64,000 bases of DNA from Mycolicibacterium mucogenicum DSM 44124 (GTDB taxonomy: Bacteria; Actinomycetota; Actinomycetes; Mycobacteriales; Mycobacteriaceae), in the NCBI RefSeq assembly GCF_005670685.2, contig NZ_CP062008.1, positions 5,022,001 through 5,086,000 of the forward strand. The letters run 5' to 3'. Below are positions 1 to 8,618 of the stretch, piece by piece; position 1 is the first letter of the stretch; each line of letters begins with the position of its first letter. The notes below the pieces were generated by a model. It searched no databases, was not told the DNA's origin, and saw only the letters and a list, made by a program, of their open reading frames with translations. Position numbers and translations under genes: made by a program.

Positions 1-238
1 TGGGTGCGCTCGGCGCCTGGCCCCAGCCGCCGGTCTGCGGCGCGGCGGGCTGGCCCCATGCTGGTGTCTGCGCCTGGCCTGCGGGCGGCTGACTCAACGG
101 CGGCGGCGTCTGCGGGGGCCATCCGGGCGCAGCCGGTGGGGTGGTCTGGTGAATCGCCGTCTCTTCTTCGTCGGACGACCTGCCCGCGCCCCCACCTGGG
201 TTGGGACCGTTGTAACCGCTCCCCTGCCAACCCGTCAT
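1..238 (-). CDS. Pro/Gln/Gly-rich protein, N-terminal fragment (runs off left edge)
   Basis: An ATG at 238-236 opens a minus-strand frame that stays open to the window edge, giving 79 residues. A purine-rich ribosome binding site (gggaggg) lies just upstream, which decides the start. The N-terminus begins MTGWQGSGYNG, contains an acidic patch (SSDEEET) and then becomes very rich in Pro, Gln, Ala and Gly with spaced Trp residues. That is typical of the disordered N-terminal tails found on mycobacterial membrane or FHA-type proteins. It follows the LON-domain gene on the same strand by about 80 bases. In M. tuberculosis the neighbour at this place (Rv0435c, an AAA ATPase) is convergent, so this is not its equivalent. 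The function cannot be told from the part present. Confidence 0.6.
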   Translation of the reverse strand, partial: MTGWQGSGYNGPNPGGGAGRSSDEEETAIHQTTPPAAPGWPPQTPPPLSQPPAGQAQTPAWGQPAAPQTGGWGQAPSAP

Positions 239-319
239 CGTGAACCCTCCCCGTAGCACAACATGCTGTGTCCAGGATAAGCGGTGCCGCACCACCCTGC
301 CTGCACGGAACTGCCCGTA

Positions 320-955
320 CTAGTCCTCGGACAGCTGGAATTCCACCATCGCCGTGAGGCTCTCGACCGCTTCCTCGAGCGCGTCCAGCCGGGCCGCGGC
401 ATTCGGCGCAGCCAGCACCGAATACTTGTCGGCCTGGCCGATCGGCAGTAACGCGGCCAGCGCGTACAGCCGTTGTCCCACATCGGGTTTGACGGTTCGC
501 GCCAGGATCGAGTCCCGGTCCCGCAGGCGCGCGCCCTGAGCCGACGCGATGCGTTCGAACACTGCGATGATCCGGTCCTCGACCGCCACGATGGACGCCT
601 CCGTGACCACGGGCCCCGGCTCGTCGGGCCACCGCTCGATCTCGGCCCGCGGGTACGGATCGTCGTTGTGCCACTGCACGATTCGGATGCGGTCGGTCAC
701 GCTGCAGCTCAGCATGTACCGACCGACGCCCTGCGGCTGGCACCGGTCGATGCGGGCGAGCGCGCCGACCGAGCACCGGGCGTCGCCGCCGCCGACCTCG
801 CGGCCGGCCGAGATCAGCACCACGCCGAACACCTGCTCCGCGGCGGCCATGCAGTCCCGCACCAGTTCGCCGTACCGCGGCTCGAAGATGCGCAGCGGCA
901 GTTCGTCGCCGGGCAGTAGCGCGGATTCCAGCGGGAACATCGGCGTGATGGGCAC
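320..955 (-). CDS. LON substrate-binding (PUA-like) domain protein
   Basis: A 211-residue protein matching the stand-alone LON N-terminal domain family (Rv0434 type). It shows the hallmark N-terminal segment PMFPLESALLPGDELPLRIFE followed by Y-x-x-L-V-x-D-C. There is no AAA or protease domain, so it is not Lon itself. The start chosen is GTG at 955, two bases after the stop codon of the upstream ligase gene; a longer frame upstream overlaps that gene and is not protein-like. It is probably cotranscribed with the YbdK gene. The cellular role of these single-domain proteins is not established; a part in protein quality control is inferred from the domain alone. Confidence 0.88.
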   Translation of the reverse strand: MPITPMFPLESALLPGDELPLRIFEPRYGELVRDCMAAAEQVFGVVLISAGREVGGGDARCSVGALARIDRCQPQGVGRYMLSCSVTDRIRIVQWHNDDPYPRAEIERWPDEPGPVVTEASIVAVEDRIIAVFERIASAQGARLRDRDSILARTVKPDVGQRLYALAALLPIGQADKYSVLAAPNAAARLDALEEAVESLTAMVEFQLSED

Positions 956-957
956 GG

Positions 958-2106
958 CTACAACTCCAGCTCCGAGACCAGCGCGTCGACGACCTGCAGC
1001 AGGTCCCCGTCGGTTTCCTCGGCGACCCGGCGCTGCCGCTGATAGGAGCCGCCGAGGGTGTAGATATCGGCGACCCGGGCCAGCTCGTCGGCGCAATTCA
1101 GCGATGCCGCAACGGGTTCCAGCCGGTTCAGCAGGTCGTCGAGATCTTCGGTGACCAGCCGCTCGTTGCTGTCGGCATCCAGGATGATCTCGGCGTCCAG
1201 CCCGTAACGCGCTGCGCGCCACTTGTTTTCCTGCACATGCCAGGGCGGCATGGTCGGCAGCTGCTCACCGGCGTCCAGCCGGCGGTCCAGGTCGACGATC
1301 AGGCAGTGTGTCAGCGCAACCAGCGCACCGAGTTCGGCGATGTTGGACACGCCGTCGAAAATCCGGACCTCGATCGTGCCGAGATGCGGCGACGGCCGGA
1401 TGTCCCAACGGATTTCGTTCATGTGGTCGATGATGCCGGTCTTGCGCTGGTCATAGACGAAGCGCTCGAAGTGCGACCACTTCTGGAAGTGGAACGGCAG
1501 ACCCGCAGTCGGCAACTGCTGGAACATCATGGCGCGGTTGCTGGCGTAGCCGGTGTCCTCACCGTCCCAGTACGGCGACGACGCCGACAGTGCCAGCAGA
1601 TGCGGGTACTGGTTGAGCAGCGACGTGATGATCGGCATCACCTTGTGCGCCGACGAGATCCCGACGTGCACGTGCACGCCCCAGATCAGCATCTGGCGGC
1701 CCCACCACTGGGTCCGTTTGATCAACTCGGCGTAGCGCTGGCCTTCGGTGAGCTGCTGGCTCTCCCACTCCGCGAACGGGTGGGTGCCGGCACAGAACAA
1801 CTCCATGCCGCGGTCGCGCACGATCCGGCGTACCGGGCCGAGCGTGGACCGCAGATCATCCATGGCCTCGCCGACGGTGTCGCACACGCCGGTGACGACC
1901 TCAACGGTGTTGCGCAGCAATTCCTTGTGCACATGCGGCGTCTCGCCGATCTCGGCGATGACCGCGGCGGCCTCGTTGCTGAGGTCACGCGTGCGGGCAT
2001 CGACGAGGGCGAACTCCCATTCGACGCCGAGGGTCGGCCGAGGCGACCCGGCGAAATCGATTCGCGGTGGGGTGTGGCTGTCCGCGCTACCCGGCAGCGA
2101 TGACAC
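958..2106 (-). CDS. ybdK: Carboxylate-amine ligase YbdK (glutamate-cysteine ligase type 2 family)
   Basis: About 382 residues, the size of Rv0433. It carries the GCS2-family opening [12 protein letters not shown], the core WGVHVHVGI and the segment [19 protein letters not shown], with Glu and His residues expected to bind Mg-ATP. Family members join a carboxylate to an amine using ATP; weak glutamate-cysteine ligase activity is known for YbdK, but the natural substrate is unknown. In mycobacteria gamma-glutamylcysteine for ergothioneine is made by a different protein. The start is uncertain: GTG at 2106 is preferred, and an in-frame GTG at 2133 would overlap sodC by 47 bases. It sits between sodC and the LON gene on the same strand. 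Confidence 0.9.
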   Translation of the reverse strand: MSSLPGSADSHTPPRIDFAGSPRPTLGVEWEFALVDARTRDLSNEAAAVIAEIGETPHVHKELLRNTVEVVTGVCDTVGEAMDDLRSTLGPVRRIVRDRGMELFCAGTHPFAEWESQQLTEGQRYAELIKRTQWWGRQMLIWGVHVHVGISSAHKVMPIITSLLNQYPHLLALSASSPYWDGEDTGYASNRAMMFQQLPTAGLPFHFQKWSHFERFVYDQRKTGIIDHMNEIRWDIRPSPHLGTIEVRIFDGVSNIAELGALVALTHCLIVDLDRRLDAGEQLPTMPPWHVQENKWRAARYGLDAEIILDADSNERLVTEDLDDLLNRLEPVAASLNCADELARVADIYTLGGSYQRQRRVAEETDGDLLQVVDALVSELEL

Positions 2107-2805
2107 CGCACGCCACGCGCTTGCCGGAGTCACCGGTGTTCATCGAAGCCTCGTCCGCACCCGGAGCGGCGCCCTGGATCTGCTGGTACCGGTCAGCCGG
2201 GATGTTGCCGAAGTTGTCGGCCTTCTCGTGGATGATCAGCGCGGTCTTGTTGCCGGCGAGCAGCTGCTCGGCGGTGAAGGCGTCGGTGGTGGTCACCAGC
2301 GAGCCGGTGCCGTCGGCCTTGACCTGCAGGGAGGCGAGGTCGCCACTCATCGGGTAGCCGGTGTGGCCCGGAGCCTGGAAGTGTCCACCGGCGGACAGGA
2401 AGTCGCCGGGGGCGCCACCGGCAGGCGCGACCGAGTTCGGCTCACACTTGCCGGCCGAGTGGATGTGCAGGCCGTGGAATCCGGGGGTCAGCACGCCGCC
2501 GGAGGTGGTCTTGACCGTCAGCGTGGCGAAGCCACCGTTGAACAGGAACTCGGCGGTCGCGACCGTGGTGCCCTCGGGGGTCTTCAGCTCGGTGACCAGC
2601 TTCTCGCCGATCGGGGCGGCCTGCGGGGCCGCCTTCTCGCCGGCCTTTTCACCATGGCCCTGCGGGGCGTGCTCGACGCCGGTCCACACCGCGGGGTGGT
2701 GCCGGGCACGGACGAGGGGACCTGTCCGGGAGGGGCACATGCAGCGACGACAGGAGCGATGACCGCAGCGGCGGCAAGGAAGCGAATCGGGGCTGAGATC
2801 GGCAT
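2087..2805 (-). pseudogene. sodC: sodC, Cu superoxide dismutase lipoprotein, frameshifted
   Basis: Two overlapping frames together make one SodC. The first (ATG at 2805) encodes a signal peptide ending in the lipobox VAAC, then residues matching the start of the mycobacterial SodC linker (SSVPGTTP). The second frame takes up at AVWTG and contains the whole dismutase domain: HGLHIH copper-ligand motif, [18 protein letters not shown], and the C-terminal GKRVACGVI. The switch lies at the four-G run 2693-2696 (plus strand), where one base is missing relative to the expected reading; the full span is 719 bases, not a multiple of three. The gene is either a true loss-of-export mutation or a homopolymer sequencing error. 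The domain itself is intact. It would detoxify superoxide outside the membrane; M. tuberculosis SodC is a copper-only enzyme. Confidence 0.82.
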
Positions 2806-2815
2806 GCCGGAGAGC

Positions 2816-3283
2816 CTAACCGGTCACCAGAACGATCACGCCTGGTCCCTTGTCATTGAGCGCCGGGATGCGTGGTTCGACGGGTGCGTCGAGGATTTTG
2901 CCGACCGCTTCGGCGGCCTCCTTCTCCCCTGCGGCGTCACCGAAATACACGGTCGTGGCGGGCGGCGGAGCGTCCACGCTGAGATTGTCGGTCTCGGTGA
3001 CGTTCCACTGCGCCTCGTGCAGCTTGTCAGCGACGCCCTTCGCAGCGCCGGCAACCTCGGAGATGTTGAAGACCTTGACGTCGGCCTTGGCCGGCGCGGG
3101 CGTCGTCGACGTCGTGGTGGCCGTGGCCGATGTCGCGCTGGCGGAGCTGCTCGACGAGTTCGAGTCGGAGCTGCTGTCCGAACTCAGCGACTGGAACGCC
3201 ACCAGCAGGAACACGACACCAAGGAACAACAGCACCATGACCATGGCGCGCAGGGGCAGTCCGGAGGACTCTCGCTGATTCAT
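2816..3283 (-). CDS. virR: VirR-like membrane protein with LytR C-terminal domain
   Basis: A 155-residue protein with one hydrophobic segment near residues 12-31, a Ser/Thr/Ala-rich linker of about 40 residues, and a C-terminal LytR_C-type domain from about residue 68 (DVKVFNISEVAGAAKGVADKL ... TTVYFGD). This matches Rv0431 in size, architecture and position next to sodC. Rv0431 (VirR) controls vesicle release and cell-wall integrity in M. tuberculosis and associates with LytR-CpsA-Psr proteins. The predicted topology places the LytR_C domain outside the cytoplasmic membrane. Function here is inferred from homology and context. Confidence 0.82.
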   Translation of the reverse strand: MNQRESSGLPLRAMVMVLLFLGVVFLLVAFQSLSSDSSSDSNSSSSSASATSATATTTSTTPAPAKADVKVFNISEVAGAAKGVADKLHEAQWNVTETDNLSVDAPPPATTVYFGDAAGEKEAAEAVGKILDAPVEPRIPALNDKGPGVIVLVTG

Positions 3284-3324
3284 TGCTCCCCACCTTATCG
3301 AGGCAGACCCTCAGGGCAGAAAAG

Positions 3325-3633
3325 CTAGGTGATTTCGAAACCGAGACGACGCGCGGCCTTGGCCTTCTGTCGGCTGGCCCGCTGCCGGCGCAGTCGCTTG
3401 ACCAGCATCGGGTCCGCGGCCAGCGCCTCAGGCCGGTCGACCAGCGCGTTGAGCACCTGGTAGTACCGGGTCGCCGACATCGAGAACAGTTCCTTGATGG
3501 CGTCCTCTTTGGAACCCGCGAATTTCCACCACTGACGTTCGAAACCAAGAATGTCGTGTTCGCGGCGGGTCAACCCGTCGGCGAGCTCAGAGTCGTCCCC
3601 GGATCGCTCAGTACGCGCCATAGCGCCGTCCAT
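3325..3633 (-). CDS. DUF3263 protein (Rv0430-like)
   Basis: A 102-residue basic protein starting at an ATG (3633) with an aggggc ribosome binding site; an internal ATG four codons later is also possible. The core reads REHDILGFERQWWKFAGSKEDAIKELF, followed by a helix-rich segment (RYYQVLNALVD) and a strongly basic tail (KRLRRQRASRQKAK). This is the DUF3263 pattern and equals Rv0430 in length and position. The basic, helix-turn-helix-like sequence suggests nucleic acid binding, but no function is established. It reads away from def, so the two share a divergent promoter region. Confidence 0.88.
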   Translation of the reverse strand: MDGAMARTERSGDDSELADGLTRREHDILGFERQWWKFAGSKEDAIKELFSMSATRYYQVLNALVDRPEALAADPMLVKRLRRQRASRQKAKAARRLGFEIT

Positions 3634-3794
3634 TTCGCCCCTGGACCCTTTCTCTGATCTCGGTATATGCCAGCCTGTTTCGTGCGTCACAACGGATCTG
3701 GGACGCAGCAAGTGGTTCGGCGAACATTCAACCATGACCGACGGTATTGAGCCGTGATCGTTACCCGCGAGTCGGGTCACTAAGATTGCTCGTC

Positions 3795-4388
3795 ATGGCT
3801 GTCCGTCCAATCTGCATCGTCGGTGACCCTGTCCTGCACACCGCGACCACTCCGGTGGCCGTCGGCGCCGACGGGTCGCTTCCTTCCGATCTCGCCGAGC
3901 TGATCGACGACATGTACGAAACGATGGACAAGGCCAACGGCGTGGGCCTGGCTGCAAACCAGATCGGCGTCGGGCTGCGGTTGTTCGTCTACGACTGCGC
4001 CGACGACCGCGGCCAGACCGCGCGGCGTCGCGGCGTGGTGATCAACCCGGTCCTCGAGACGTCGGAAATCCCCGAGACCATGCCCGACCCGGACTACGAC
4101 GACGAGGGCTGCCTGTCGGTTCCCGGTGAGTCGTTCCCGACCGGCCGCGCCACGTGGGCGAAGGTCACCGGCCTGGACGCCGACGGCAAGCCGGTCGAGC
4201 TGGAAGGCACCGGCCTGTTCGCCCGCATGCTGCAGCACGAGACCGGCCACCTCGACGGCTTCCTGTACCTCGACTGCCTGATCGGCCGCAACGCGCGGGC
4301 CGCCAAGCGGATGATCAAGTCGAACAAGTGGGGCGTGCCGGGGCTGAGCTGGATGCCGGGCGAGGTCGACGACCCGTTCGGGCACTGA
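3795..4388 (+). CDS. def: Peptide deformylase
   Basis: A 197-residue type of deformylase that removes the formyl group from the first methionine of new proteins. All three signature motifs are present: [10 protein letters not shown] near residue 50, EGCLSVPG near 105 (metal-binding Cys) and QHETGHLDG near 147 (two metal-binding His and the catalytic Glu). The start MAVRPI at 3795 matches the mycobacterial enzyme; an in-frame ATG 48 bases earlier is not supported. It overlaps the following acetyltransferase gene by one base (TGATG), so the two are translationally coupled, as in M. tuberculosis Rv0429c-Rv0428c. Confidence 0.97.
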   Translation: MAVRPICIVGDPVLHTATTPVAVGADGSLPSDLAELIDDMYETMDKANGVGLAANQIGVGLRLFVYDCADDRGQTARRRGVVINPVLETSEIPETMPDPDYDDEGCLSVPGESFPTGRATWAKVTGLDADGKPVELEGTGLFARMLQHETGHLDGFLYLDCLIGRNARAAKRMIKSNKWGVPGLSWMPGEVDDPFGH

Positions 4389-5260
4389 TGCCCTCGGTCG
4401 GTAGCCGCGTCTCGTTGCGCTACCGGTTGGCCGAACCGGAGGCCGGTCCCGGGTCTGAGGCCGTCACCGACGTCGTCGGTCACCTCGAGGCACTCACCCC
4501 GGTCGTCGTCGTACGCACCAAATCGGGTGAGCGCGTCGAGATCAGCCCCGCCGCGGTGATGTCGGTGCGCGAGCTGTCCCATGCCCCGGTGCGCAATTCA
4601 GAGATACGCGCGGTCGAACATGCCGCCGCGCTGGCCTGGCCGGGCACCGAGCAGCTCTGGGTCGACGGCTGGCTGCTGCGAGCCGGCGGCACCGATATGC
4701 GAACCAACTCGGCTGTGCCGCTGCTCTTTTCGTCAGACTTGACGGCCCTGCCGGCGATCGCCGCCTGGTACGCCGCACGCGGACTACAACCGTGGGTGGC
4801 GCTGCCGGAGCGGCTGCTGCCGGTCCGTTCCGAGGGCGTCGAGCCCAATCGCGTTCTGACCGTTGAATTGCCGGGCGGCGCGGCTGCCGAACTGCCCTCG
4901 ATCCCGGATGCCCGGTGGCGGCAGATTCACGCGCAGGACGTGCCTGTCGAGGTCCTCACTGCCGTCGTCGACGGCGACGTGGCGTTCGCCACGGTGGCCG
5001 ACGCGGCGGTCGGGCGCGTCGCCGTGACCACAGCACCCGACGGCAGGGTGTGGGCCGGGTTGTCGGGCATCGCCGTGCTCGAGTCGGAACGCCGGCGCGG
5101 ACTGGGCCGCGCCGTCTGCGCCGAGCTGATGTCCTGGGCCGCCGGCCGCGGTGCGACGCACGCCTACATACGGGTTCCCGACGACAACGCGCCGGCGATC
5201 GCGCTGGCCGAATCGATCGGTTTCCGGTTGCATCACCGGTCGCGGTACGTGCTCCTGTAA
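4388..5260 (+). CDS. GNAT-family N-acetyltransferase (Rv0428c-like)
   Basis: A 290-residue protein. The N-terminal 70 residues form a small basic beta-rich region (SRVSLRYRL ... VVVVRTKSGERVEISPAAV), and the C-terminal part is a GNAT fold with the acetyl-CoA motif RRRGLGRAV at about residues 235-243 and a closing segment NAPAIALAESIGFRLHHRSRYV. It starts on the ATG that overlaps the def stop. The substrate is unknown. The fixed coupling to deformylase suggests a role in N-terminal protein modification, but that is only an inference from context. A hairpin terminator follows directly. Confidence 0.9.
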   Translation: MPSVGSRVSLRYRLAEPEAGPGSEAVTDVVGHLEALTPVVVVRTKSGERVEISPAAVMSVRELSHAPVRNSEIRAVEHAAALAWPGTEQLWVDGWLLRAGGTDMRTNSAVPLLFSSDLTALPAIAAWYAARGLQPWVALPERLLPVRSEGVEPNRVLTVELPGGAAAELPSIPDARWRQIHAQDVPVEVLTAVVDGDVAFATVADAAVGRVAVTTAPDGRVWAGLSGIAVLESERRRGLGRAVCAELMSWAAGRGATHAYIRVPDDNAPAIALAESIGFRLHHRSRYVLL

Positions 5261-5261
5261 C

Positions 5262-5320
5262 GCCGAAGACCACGGTTTCTCGCGCGACATCGTCGGCGCC
5301 CGGGAAACCGTGGCCTCGGC
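5262..5320. terminator. Hairpin between convergent genes
   Basis: Inverted repeat with arms 5262-5279 and 5304-5320; the inner ten bases (ccacggtttc / gaaaccgtgg) pair perfectly and the outer part pairs with one bulge. It lies between the stop of the plus-strand acetyltransferase and the stop of the minus-strand GjpA-like gene, so it can act in both directions. Confidence 0.65.
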
Positions 5321-5329
5321 AGGTACCGG

Positions 5330-6898
5330 CTAGGCTGCGTCAGCCCCACTGTGGGCCGAACCGCCCTGGCCTGCAGTCGATTTCGCCGGTGCCGGCTTCT
5401 TCACAGGCTTAGGCTTCTCGGCCTTCGGCTTGGTCGGCTTCTTCTCGGGCTTCTTCGTCTCGGGCTTGGTCGAGTCGGACTTGGTGGAGTCGGACTTGGT
5501 CGAGTCGGACTTGGTCGAGTCGGACTTGGTGGTGTCCGGCTTGGTCGTATCCGGCTTGGCATCGTCCGACTTCTGGTTGTCAGCCTTCGTCGGGGTGGCG
5601 GGTGTCGCCGGAGTGGCGGGCGTCGCCGGAGTAGCCGGGGTCGCCGGCGTCTCGGCGGTGGCCGGCGTTGCGGGCGTCGCCGGGGTGGCGGGCGTGGCCG
5701 GAGTAGCGGGCGTCGTCTCCGACTTGGCCGGCGCAGCAGGCTTCGCAGGTGTCTCCGATGCCTCGGAGACGGTCGCCTTCACCGGTGTCACGGCCAGCGC
5801 GGGCTGCGGGATCGAGGTGATCGAGTTGTCCGTGGCGGCCTTGGTCACCGATACCTGCGTCGCAGCAGCCGGGTCAGCGGCAGCCTTGGGGGCCAACGGA
5901 TTACCGGTACCACTCCAGCCGATTGCCTTGGCGAGGATGCGGCCGAGCGACACCGTGGCGCCGATGGGCCCGATGCCCAGACCGTCGATCTGCAGGTCCG
6001 TCCCGATGATGTCGGCGTAGACGGTCTGCCCGAGCGAGTTCAGGATCGAGCCACCCAGGCCCTTCTGGTCCCAGCCAGTCGATCCAGCGGTGAACAGTCC
6101 ACCGAACTGGATGTTGAGCGCCTTGACGACGGCATTGTCACTCAGGGGAATGGTCTTGTTGATCAGCTTGGCCACGAGGTCCAGGTTGAGGTTGGCGCCG
6201 TTGAGGACGCCGTTGACCATGGCAGCCGGGATGTTGATCGCGGTCTGCAGCGCTTTCGCCGCGTCGCCTTGTGACAGGGACGCGCCGATACTGGTGAGGC
6301 TGTTGGCCAGCGCCACCGCCGGGCTGATCGCCGGTCCTGCCAGGCCGATCAGGACCCCGCTCAGCGGCGATGCCAGGAAGTTGAACACCTCCTGCACGAC
6401 CCGGTTTGCCACGGCGTTCGAGGCCGTCGGAAGCAGCTTCGGAATCACCTGGAGCAGGATGAAGTGGAAACCATCGTTCGAGTCGACGGACTGCGAGTTG
6501 TTGCCGGGGTCGGTGCCAAGCAGCGTCGCGGCGGTGATCGCCGACTGCACGTTGTGCCCGATCTGGCCCAAAACCGTGCCGATGTTGCCGGGGTTCTTCA
6601 GCACCTCGCCGACGTGGTTGATCTGGTTGACCAGGAACTGCTGCAGCAGTACCGCCGGCGCCTCGGAGATGGCGTCACCGAGGCGTCCCGCATTCGCCGC
6701 GGCGGTCTTGAACGCGTCCTGCCACGGCTGCAGCGGGTTGTATGCCGCGGTCAACTGCACCGCGGCGGTGCTGACCGACGGCAGCGCCGGAAGGTTGATC
6801 GAGGCAGGTGCCTGCACAAGCAATGGGCCGGCCACGATGGCCGCCGTGGTCGCTGCGCAGATACCCGCCTTGGTATGGCGACGGACTGCTGAACCCAT
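5330..6898 (-). CDS. GjpA-like outer-membrane porin family protein with Ala-Thr-Pro repeats (copy 1)
   Basis: A 522-residue exported protein. Residues 1-35 form a signal peptide (RRHTKAGICAATTAAIVAGPLL). A domain of about 290 residues follows, beginning AAVQLTAAYNPLQPWQDAF and including LASPLSGVLIGLAGPAISP and GAIGWSGTGNP-type segments; this matches proteins annotated in mycobacteria as GjpA-like porins after the Gordonia protein. From about residue 385 the chain is low complexity: tandem Ala-Thr-Pro units, then Lys-Ser-Asp-Ser-Thr repeats, then a Lys/Pro-rich tail. It is a tandem paralogue of the next gene, with near-identical DNA over the signal peptide. Porin activity is not shown by the sequence; the tail looks like a wall-spanning or wall-binding segment. 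Confidence 0.72.
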   Translation of the reverse strand: MGSAVRRHTKAGICAATTAAIVAGPLLVQAPASINLPALPSVSTAAVQLTAAYNPLQPWQDAFKTAAANAGRLGDAISEAPAVLLQQFLVNQINHVGEVLKNPGNIGTVLGQIGHNVQSAITAATLLGTDPGNNSQSVDSNDGFHFILLQVIPKLLPTASNAVANRVVQEVFNFLASPLSGVLIGLAGPAISPAVALANSLTSIGASLSQGDAAKALQTAINIPAAMVNGVLNGANLNLDLVAKLINKTIPLSDNAVVKALNIQFGGLFTAGSTGWDQKGLGGSILNSLGQTVYADIIGTDLQIDGLGIGPIGATVSLGRILAKAIGWSGTGNPLAPKAAADPAAATQVSVTKAATDNSITSIPQPALAVTPVKATVSEASETPAKPAAPAKSETTPATPATPATPATPATPATAETPATPATPATPATPATPATPTKADNQKSDDAKPDTTKPDTTKSDSTKSDSTKSDSTKSDSTKPETKKPEKKPTKPKAEKPKPVKKPAPAKSTAGQGGSAHSGADAA

Positions 6899-6954
6899 GA
6901 GAACGACTCCCTCTTTCCGAGTTGATTGGGATTGATGTGGGCAGGATGAAGCGC

Positions 6955-6989
6955 TCGGTGGGCCTCCCCCGAGCAGGGAGGCCCACCGA
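6955..6989 (-). terminator. Intrinsic terminator of the upstream GjpA-like gene
   Basis: Perfect 14-bp arms at 6955-6968 and 6976-6989 with a 7-base loop, very GC rich, placed 12 bases after the stop codon of the minus-strand gene ending at 7001 and before the start of copy 1. It implies the two paralogues are transcribed separately. Confidence 0.75.
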
Positions 6990-7000
6990 TCGTTGACCTA

Positions 7001-8563
7001 CTAGCTCGACGCGCCCGAGGCGTGCGAGCCGGCCCCGCCGTCGGCACCGTGCGCCGAACCACCTTGGCCGGCAGTGGATTTCGCCGGTGCCGGCTTCTTC
7101 ACGGGCTTCGGCTTCTCCGATTTCTGCTTGCTCGGCTTCTTCGATTCGGACTTCGTGGTCTCGGACTTCGTCGCCTCCGACTTCGTCTCCGACTTGGTGT
7201 CCGACTTGGTCGAGTCCGTCTTGTGGTCATCCGGCTTCTGGTTGTCGGGCTTCGCCGGGGTGGCCGGGGTCGCCGGAGTGGCGGGCGTGGCCGGAGTTGC
7301 CGGGGTCGCCGGCGTCTCCGACGTGGCCGGGGTGGCGGGCGTCGCCGGAGTAGCCGGAGTAGCGGGCGTAGCCGGGGTCGCAGACGTCTCCGACTTGGCC
7401 GGCGTAGCCGGCTTCTCGGCCGTCTCCGGGGCCTGTGCCGCGGTGGCCTTCACCTGCGTCACCGCCACCGACGTCTGCGGGATGGAGGTGATCGAGTTGT
7501 CCGTGGCCGCCTTGGTCACCGAAACCTGGGTTGCCGCAGCCGGATCGGCGGCGGTCTTGGGGGCCAGCGGATTGCCGGTGCCGCTCCAGCCGATGGCCTT
7601 GGCCAGCAGGTGGCTGAGGTTGACGAGCGCACCGATCGGCCCGATGCCCTGGCCGGTGATCTCCAACGGAAATCCCGGGGCGAGCACCGTTTCGGCAGTC
7701 AGGCCCAGGGAGTTCAGAATCGAGCCACCGATGCCGGTCATGTCCATGCCCGTCACGCCGGCGGTGAACAGCCCACCGAACTGGATGTTGAGTTTCTGCA
7801 GCTCGTTGCCGGCCGGCATGGTCTTGGTGATCAGCGGCGCCAGCACATCCAGGTTGAGATTGGCACCGTTGAGGAAGCCGTTGACCATGGCGGCCGGGAT
7901 GTTGATGGCAGCTTGCGCCGCGGCCATCGCATTACCCGCGGCGAGCGAGGTCGCGACCTTGGTGATGCTGTTGACCAGCGCCACCACCGGGCTGATGCCG
8001 GGGCCAACCAAACCCATCAGGACACCACTGAGCGGTGACGCCAGCACGTTGACCACCTGCGTGACGATCGCGGACGCCTGCGGGTTGCCGGCCGTCGGAA
8101 GCATGTTCGGGAGCATCTGCGCGACCAGGCCGTGCCAGACGTCGTTCGAACCGGCGATGGTCCAGTCGTCAGGCTTGGTCCCCAGCAGCGTGGCGGCGGT
8201 GATCGCCGACTTCACGTTCTGCCCGACGTCCTGGATCACCGCGCCGATGTTGCCGGGGTTCTGCAGGATGGCCCCGACATGGCTGATCTGGTTCGCCAGG
8301 AACTGCTGCAGCAACACCGCCGGCGCTTCGGAGACGACCGCGCCGATTCGCTGCGCGTTCTCCGACGCGGTGTTGAACGCGTCGAGCCAGGGCTGCAGCG
8401 GGTTGTAGGCCGCGGTCAGCTGAACCGCGGCTGTGCTCACCGACGGAAGCGTCGGCAGCTTGGCGGCGGCAGGCACCGACGGCAACAGTGGGCCGGCCAC
8501 GATGGCCGCCGTGGTCGCTGCGCAGATACCCGCCTTGGTATGGCGACGAACCGCAACATTCAT
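7001..8563 (-). CDS. GjpA-like outer-membrane porin family protein with Ala-Thr-Pro repeats (copy 2)
   Basis: A 520-residue paralogue of the gene ending at 5330. It shares the signal peptide, the AAVQLTAAYNPLQPWLDAF start of the mature region, LASPLSGVLMGLVGPGISP, and the linker VSVTKAATDNSITSIPQ. The tail has two blocks of Ala-Thr-Pro repeats split by SETP, then a Lys/Ser/Thr/Asp/Glu-rich part and KPKPVKKPAPAKSTAGQGGSAH, almost identical to copy 1. Divergence is greatest in the middle of the folded domain. It has its own terminator and its own promoter with two TTAC-N6-GTAA palindromes. The envelope location is inferred from the signal peptide and family; the transported substrate, if any, is unknown. 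Confidence 0.72.
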   Translation of the reverse strand: MNVAVRRHTKAGICAATTAAIVAGPLLPSVPAAAKLPTLPSVSTAAVQLTAAYNPLQPWLDAFNTASENAQRIGAVVSEAPAVLLQQFLANQISHVGAILQNPGNIGAVIQDVGQNVKSAITAATLLGTKPDDWTIAGSNDVWHGLVAQMLPNMLPTAGNPQASAIVTQVVNVLASPLSGVLMGLVGPGISPVVALVNSITKVATSLAAGNAMAAAQAAINIPAAMVNGFLNGANLNLDVLAPLITKTMPAGNELQKLNIQFGGLFTAGVTGMDMTGIGGSILNSLGLTAETVLAPGFPLEITGQGIGPIGALVNLSHLLAKAIGWSGTGNPLAPKTAADPAAATQVSVTKAATDNSITSIPQTSVAVTQVKATAAQAPETAEKPATPAKSETSATPATPATPATPATPATPATSETPATPATPATPATPATPATPAKPDNQKPDDHKTDSTKSDTKSETKSEATKSETTKSESKKPSKQKSEKPKPVKKPAPAKSTAGQGGSAHGADGGAGSHASGASS

Positions 8564-8590
8564 GAAGTGACTCCTCGGGGTCGGCTTGCT

Positions 8591-8618
8591 TACCGGCGAG
8601 TAATTTACCGACGAGTAA
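8591..8618. promoter_or_regulatory. Two tandem TTAC-N6-GTAA palindromes upstream of GjpA-like copy 2
   Basis: Two 13-base direct repeats, taccggcgagtaa (8591-8603) and taccgacgagtaa (8606-8618), lie about 28 bases before the start codon at 8563. With the preceding t, each is a TTAC-N6-GTAA hyphenated palindrome, and the period is 15 bases. The form resembles TetR-type operators. The cognate regulator is not evident in the window. Confidence 0.5.
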
